DNA of 16,053 nt from JAZQNF01 sp045641505 (GTDB lineage Bacteria > Bacillota > Clostridia > Lachnospirales > Bianqueaceae), in the NCBI GenBank assembly GCA_045641505.1, contig JAZUHB010000070.1, positions 1-16,053 of the forward strand, read 5' to 3'. Shown here piece by piece: positions 13,162 to 16,053 of this stretch (position 1 is its first letter; each line of letters begins with the position of its first letter). The notes beneath the pieces were generated by a model. The model saw only the letters and a list, made by a program, of their open reading frames with translations, did not search any database and was not told where the DNA came from. Position numbers and translations under genes: made by a program.

Positions 13162-14922
13162 ATGGCTGATAAAATGATCAACGTCAAAATCAACGGCATG
13201 GCCGTCTCCGTTCCTGCCGGCTCCACCATTCTGGAGGCCGCCCGCTACGCCAACGTCCATATCCCCACCCTCTGCTACATGAAGGGCATGAACGAGATCG
13301 GCGCCTGCCGTATCTGCGTCGTCGAGGCCAATGAGGGCCGCGGCTTCCGCATCGTCGCCGCCTGCGTCTATCCCGCGAGCGAGGGCATGGAGGTCCTGAC
13401 CAACTCCGTGAAGGTCCAGAAGTCCCGCAAGATGACCCTGGAGCTCCTCCTCTCCACCCACGAGCGCAAGTGCCTTTCCTGCTCCCGCAGCGACAACTGC
13501 GAGTTCCAGGAGCTCTGCCGTGAGTACGGCATCGAGGACGAGGGCATCTTCGACGGTGCCAAGCCCCACTACGAGCTGGACTGCTCCGCGCCTCACATGA
13601 TCCGCGACAACAACAAGTGCGTGCTCTGCCGCCGCTGCGTCGCCGCCTGCAAGGCCCAGCATGTGGCCGTCATCGGCGCCAATGACCGCGGCATCGACAC
13701 CAACGTCGGCACCGCCTTCGAGCTCGGCCTGTCCAAGGTCGGCTGCGTCTCCTGCGGACAGTGCATCGTCAACTGCCCCACCGGCGCCCTTCGTGAGAAG
13801 GATGACACCGACAAGGTGTTCGCCGCGCTGAACGATCCCACCAAGACCGTCATCGTCCAGACCGCTCCCGCCGTCCGCGCTGCCCTCGGCGAAGAGTTCG
13901 GCCTGCCCATCGGCACCGGCGTCCAGGGCAAGATGGTTGCCGCCCTGCATCGCCTCGGCTTCACCAAGGTCTTCGACACCGACGTGGCCGCCGACCTCAC
14001 CATCATGGAGGAAGGCACCGAGTTCATCGACCGCGTCAAGAACGGCGGCAAGCTGCCTCTGATCACCTCCTGCAGCCCCGGCTGGATCAAGTTCTGCGAG
14101 ACCTATCATCCTCAGATGCTCGAGAACCTGTCCTCCTGCAAGAGCCCGCAGCAGATGTTCGGCGCCGTCATCAAGACCTGGTACGCGCAGAAGAACGGCC
14201 TCAAGCCTGAAGACATCGTCTCCGTCTCCGTGATGCCCTGCACCGCGAAGAAGTTCGAGATCGGCCGCGCCGGGGAGAATGCCGCCGGCGTCCCCGACGT
14301 GGACATCTCCATCACCACCCGTGAGCTGGCCCGCATGATCAAGCGCGCCCGCATCGACTTCAACGCTCTGCCCGACGAGGAGTTCGACAATCCTCTGGGC
14401 GTCTCCACCGGTGCCGCCGTCATCTTCGGCGCGACCGGCGGCGTCATGGAAGCGGCGCTCCGCACCGTGGCCGAGGTCCTCGAGGGCAAGACCCTGGAGA
14501 ACATCGATTTCCACGAAGTCCGCGGCACCCAGCCCATCAAGGAAGCCACCGTCAAGGTTGCCGGCATGGACGTGAACATCTGCGTCGCCAGCGGCCTCGA
14601 CGCGGCCCATCAGGTTCTGACCGCTGTCGAGAACGGCGAGAAGAACTACCACTTCATCGAGATCATGTGCTGCCCCGGCGGCTGCGTGAACGGCGGCGGC
14701 CAGCCCATCCAGCCCGCTGAGACCCGTGCGACCACCGACATCCGCGGTCTCCGCGCGAAGGCCCTCTACAGCTACGACGCGGCCAACACCCTGCGCAAGT
14801 CTCACGAGAGCCCCGTCGTCAAGGTCCTCTATGACGAGTTCTTCGGCGAGCCCGGCAGCCACAAGGCTCACGAGTGCCTGCACACCAGCTACGTGGATCG
14901 CTCCGGCGACGTGCTGAAGTAA
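13162..14922 (+). CDS. hydA: [FeFe]-hydrogenase catalytic subunit A of the trimeric NAD-linked enzyme
   Basis: The 586-residue enzyme makes or consumes H2 at an H-cluster. Domains: plant-type [2Fe-2S] (Cys38, 49, 52, 68); His-ligated [4Fe-4S] (His100, Cys104, 107, 113); a two-cluster ferredoxin domain (Cys153/156/159/163 and 195/198/201/205); then the catalytic domain (about 225-586). L1 is TSCSPGW (302-308), L2 MPCTAKKFE (358-366) and L3 EIMCCPGGCVNGGGQP (500-515). Against C. pasteurianum CpI a constant +5 offset puts the proton-path residues at Cys304, Glu284, Ser324 and Glu287, all present, and cluster ligands at Cys360, Cys504 and Cys508, but the fourth ligand position (CpI Cys300) is Ser305. 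The C-terminus carries the small-subunit-like segment (about 540-586) fused in one chain. AAGGAG precedes the ATG, 19 bases after hydB. The maturation genes hydE, hydF and hydG are not in the window. Confidence 0.95.
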   Translation: MADKMINVKINGMAVSVPAGSTILEAARYANVHIPTLCYMKGMNEIGACRICVVEANEGRGFRIVAACVYPASEGMEVLTNSVKVQKSRKMTLELLLSTHERKCLSCSRSDNCEFQELCREYGIEDEGIFDGAKPHYELDCSAPHMIRDNNKCVLCRRCVAACKAQHVAVIGANDRGIDTNVGTAFELGLSKVGCVSCGQCIVNCPTGALREKDDTDKVFAALNDPTKTVIVQTAPAVRAALGEEFGLPIGTGVQGKMVAALHRLGFTKVFDTDVAADLTIMEEGTEFIDRVKNGGKLPLITSCSPGWIKFCETYHPQMLENLSSCKSPQQMFGAVIKTWYAQKNGLKPEDIVSVSVMPCTAKKFEIGRAGENAAGVPDVDISITTRELARMIKRARIDFNALPDEEFDNPLGVSTGAAVIFGATGGVMEAALRTVAEVLEGKTLENIDFHEVRGTQPIKEATVKVAGMDVNICVASGLDAAHQVLTAVENGEKNYHFIEIMCCPGGCVNGGGQPIQPAETRATTDIRGLRAKALYSYDAANTLRKSHESPVVKVLYDEFFGEPGSHKAHECLHTSYVDRSGDVLK

Positions 14923-14935
14923 GCTTCACCAATCA

Positions 14936-14967
14936 AAAAGGACGGGATCTTCGGACCCCGTCCTTTT
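14936..14967 (+). terminator. Terminator of the hyd operon with UUCG-capped hairpin
   Basis: AAAAGGACGGG (14936-14946) pairs with CCCGTCCTTTT (14957-14967). The stem continues after one A-C mismatch into UC/GA capped by a UUCG loop. A TTTTCTT run follows. It lies 13 bases after the hydA stop. Confidence 0.85.
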
Positions 14968-14985
14968 CTTCCCCCAAGGAGACCC

Positions 14986-15858
14986 ATGAAAAAACTACTC
15001 TCTCTTCTGAAGAAGCACCCCCATATCGCCGTGATCGCCGCGGCCGCCGTCATCACGCTCGTCGTGAACTTCCTGGGCGGGCCGTTCGGCTTCGGCATCC
15101 CGTTCTGGTGCTATTTCCTCTTCGTCGCGGTCTACGGCATCGCAGTCTACCTGATCAAGCTGCCGGACTCCGTGGGCTCCACCGCCCACATCCTGTCCCA
15201 AATCACGAAGAAGTACGACCCCTTCGACAAGCTCTTCGCCTGGGCCTACGACCACGGCTGCAAGGTGCCGGCGGTGCTGGCGGGCTACGCGCACGCGCAG
15301 CTGGTGCGCTCGAACTTCGACCGCGCCCTCGACGTGCACGAGCGCTTCATGGCCATCCCCGCGGAGGACGTCCCGCCGATGATCCTCAAGTACGGCCGCC
15401 AGAACTACGCGCTTTCCCTCTGGAAATGCGGCCGCCCGCGCGAGGGCATGGAAGTCATGGAGAAGATGCACGAGGACTACGAGGTCTTCTCGAACGATTT
15501 CTTCGTCACGCTCGGCTACCTCTGCATCGAGGCGCGCGAGTGGGACAAGGCCCGCGAGGCCACCGAACTCTCCCTGAAGGAGGAGGGCAGCCACGCCCAG
15601 GCCTACTGCAATTTCGGCCAGATCGCCTACTATAACGGCGACCGCGACGGGGCCCGCGCGAACTTCTGCCACGCGCTGGAGCTCGATCCCGCCGGTGTGA
15701 CCGCGAAGTACTTCCTGGGCACGATGGCCGAGGAGGACGGCGACACCGAGGCCGCCGAGATCTTCTTCCGCCAGGCCGCGAAGACGGAGCTCACCGGGCT
15801 CCACGTGATCACGCCCGAAATGATGCGGGAGAAAAAGGAAAAATACGGGCTGGAGTAA
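14986..15858 (+). CDS. Membrane-anchored tetratricopeptide repeat protein
   Basis: The 290-residue protein starts with a basic tail (MKKLLSLLKKHPH) and two adjacent membrane spans (about 14-31 and 38-58) with a short turn between, so both ends should face the cytoplasm. The rest is helical with TPR-like units: AVLAGYAHAQLVRSNFDRAL (95-114), then units near 136-160, 172-197, 204-230 (YCNFGQIAYYNGDRDGA with LELDP) and 237-260 (KYFLGTMAEEDGDTEAAEIF). TPRs usually scaffold protein complexes; the partner is unknown. AAGGAG lies five bases before the ATG. The gene sits after the hyd terminator and ends before its own, so it is probably transcribed alone or by read-through. No link to hydrogenase function can be shown from sequence. 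Confidence 0.85.
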   Translation: MKKLLSLLKKHPHIAVIAAAAVITLVVNFLGGPFGFGIPFWCYFLFVAVYGIAVYLIKLPDSVGSTAHILSQITKKYDPFDKLFAWAYDHGCKVPAVLAGYAHAQLVRSNFDRALDVHERFMAIPAEDVPPMILKYGRQNYALSLWKCGRPREGMEVMEKMHEDYEVFSNDFFVTLGYLCIEAREWDKAREATELSLKEEGSHAQAYCNFGQIAYYNGDRDGARANFCHALELDPAGVTAKYFLGTMAEEDGDTEAAEIFFRQAAKTELTGLHVITPEMMREKKEKYGLE

Positions 15859-15882
15859 AGCCGCCCGAAACAGCCGAAAACG

Positions 15883-15928
15883 AAAAGACCGCCGGACAGG
15901 AAGCGTTTCCTGCCCGACGGTCTTTTTT
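15883..15928 (+). terminator. Strong terminator after the TPR gene
   Basis: A 20-bp stem with two mismatches (15883-15902 with 15907-15926) has a 4-base loop and ends in TTTTTT on the plus strand. The left arm begins with AAAA, so it may also work on the minus strand for a gene to the right of the window. Confidence 0.88.
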
Positions 15929-16034
15929 CATAGCAGATGCGAGCCGGCGTGAAAAACTTCTTCGCAGTTCGCCAATCATGGAGCTTTGGCCAGTAAAATG
16001 CTTTCAAAAAACGTACGCTCCAAAAAAGCGGCGA

Positions 16035-16053
16035 GTTAAACATACAGTTTAAC
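16035..16053. promoter_or_regulatory. Perfect 7-bp inverted repeat at right edge
   Basis: GTTAAAC (16035-16041), ATACA, GTTTAAC (16047-16053) is a perfect palindrome that ends exactly at the window border. It resembles an operator of a dimeric regulator. The bases 15929-16034 between it and the terminator hold no gene or clear promoter that I can support. Confidence 0.35.

Noticed and set aside
11136..14883. Two very long minus-strand open frames opposite hydB and hydA (637 and 584 codons)
   Set aside because: They mirror the third-position GC bias of the hyd genes, give Gly/Ala/Asp/Val-rich products without domains, and have no ribosome sites. The plus-strand proteins carry complete cofactor motifs.
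15630..16043. Minus-strand open frame of 137 codons at the right end
   Set aside because: It reads through the strong terminator and into the antisense of the TPR gene, and no ribosome site was found.

Overview
The window looks like chromosomal DNA from an anaerobic, fermentative, fairly GC-rich member of the Clostridia (Bacillota), probably an uncultured gut or rumen lineage. The evidence is strong GGAGG-type ribosome sites, LplB/YtcP-type sugar permeases with a DUF3502 solute-binding lipoprotein, and a trimeric NAD-linked [FeFe]-hydrogenase. I cannot name the genus. No tRNA, rRNA, CRISPR array, IS element or phage gene is visible.

Left part, minus strand (1-5302). A sugar importer operon reads right to left from a near-perfect sigma-A promoter (TTGACA, 17 bp, TATAAT; 5210-5238). 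It encodes an LplB-type permease, a YtcP-type permease and a DUF3502-type solute-binding lipoprotein, and ends in a 12-bp hairpin near 1234-1263. No ATPase gene is present, as is usual for CUT1 importers that share an MsmX-like ATPase. Beyond it, still on the minus strand, is the 5' part of a PatB/MalY-type PLP C-S lyase that runs off the left edge.

Middle part, minus strand (5303-10103). A four-gene, tightly overlapping operon encodes an ABC ATPase (TTG start), an ABC-2 permease, a GldG-family auxiliary protein and a DUF4340 protein. It ends in a strong terminator at 5260-5292. This is the Gld-like exporter arrangement, whose substrate is unknown outside gliding Bacteroidota.

Divergent intergenic region (10104-10695). 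This 592-bp gene-free stretch holds a G-rich tract, several hairpins with shared arm motifs, a GC-rich repeat block, and the plus-strand promoter of the next operon. That promoter's -10 element lies inside a TGTTA-N6-TAACA palindrome that fits the Rex (NADH/NAD+ sensing repressor) operator.

Right part, plus strand (10696-15858). hydC-hydB-hydA encode a cytosolic trimeric hydrogenase predicted to couple NADH, ferredoxin and H2, probably by electron bifurcation. A UUCG-capped terminator follows. The next gene encodes a membrane-anchored TPR protein and has its own terminator at 15883-15928. The last 125 bases hold no gene I can support and end in a perfect 7-bp inverted repeat.

Together the region combines sugar uptake, an orphan-type ABC exporter and the enzyme that disposes of fermentation reductant. 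The most informative observations are the Rex-like operator on the hyd promoter, the Cys-to-Ser change at a predicted H-cluster ligand position in HydA, and the unexplained hairpin cluster between the divergent operons.
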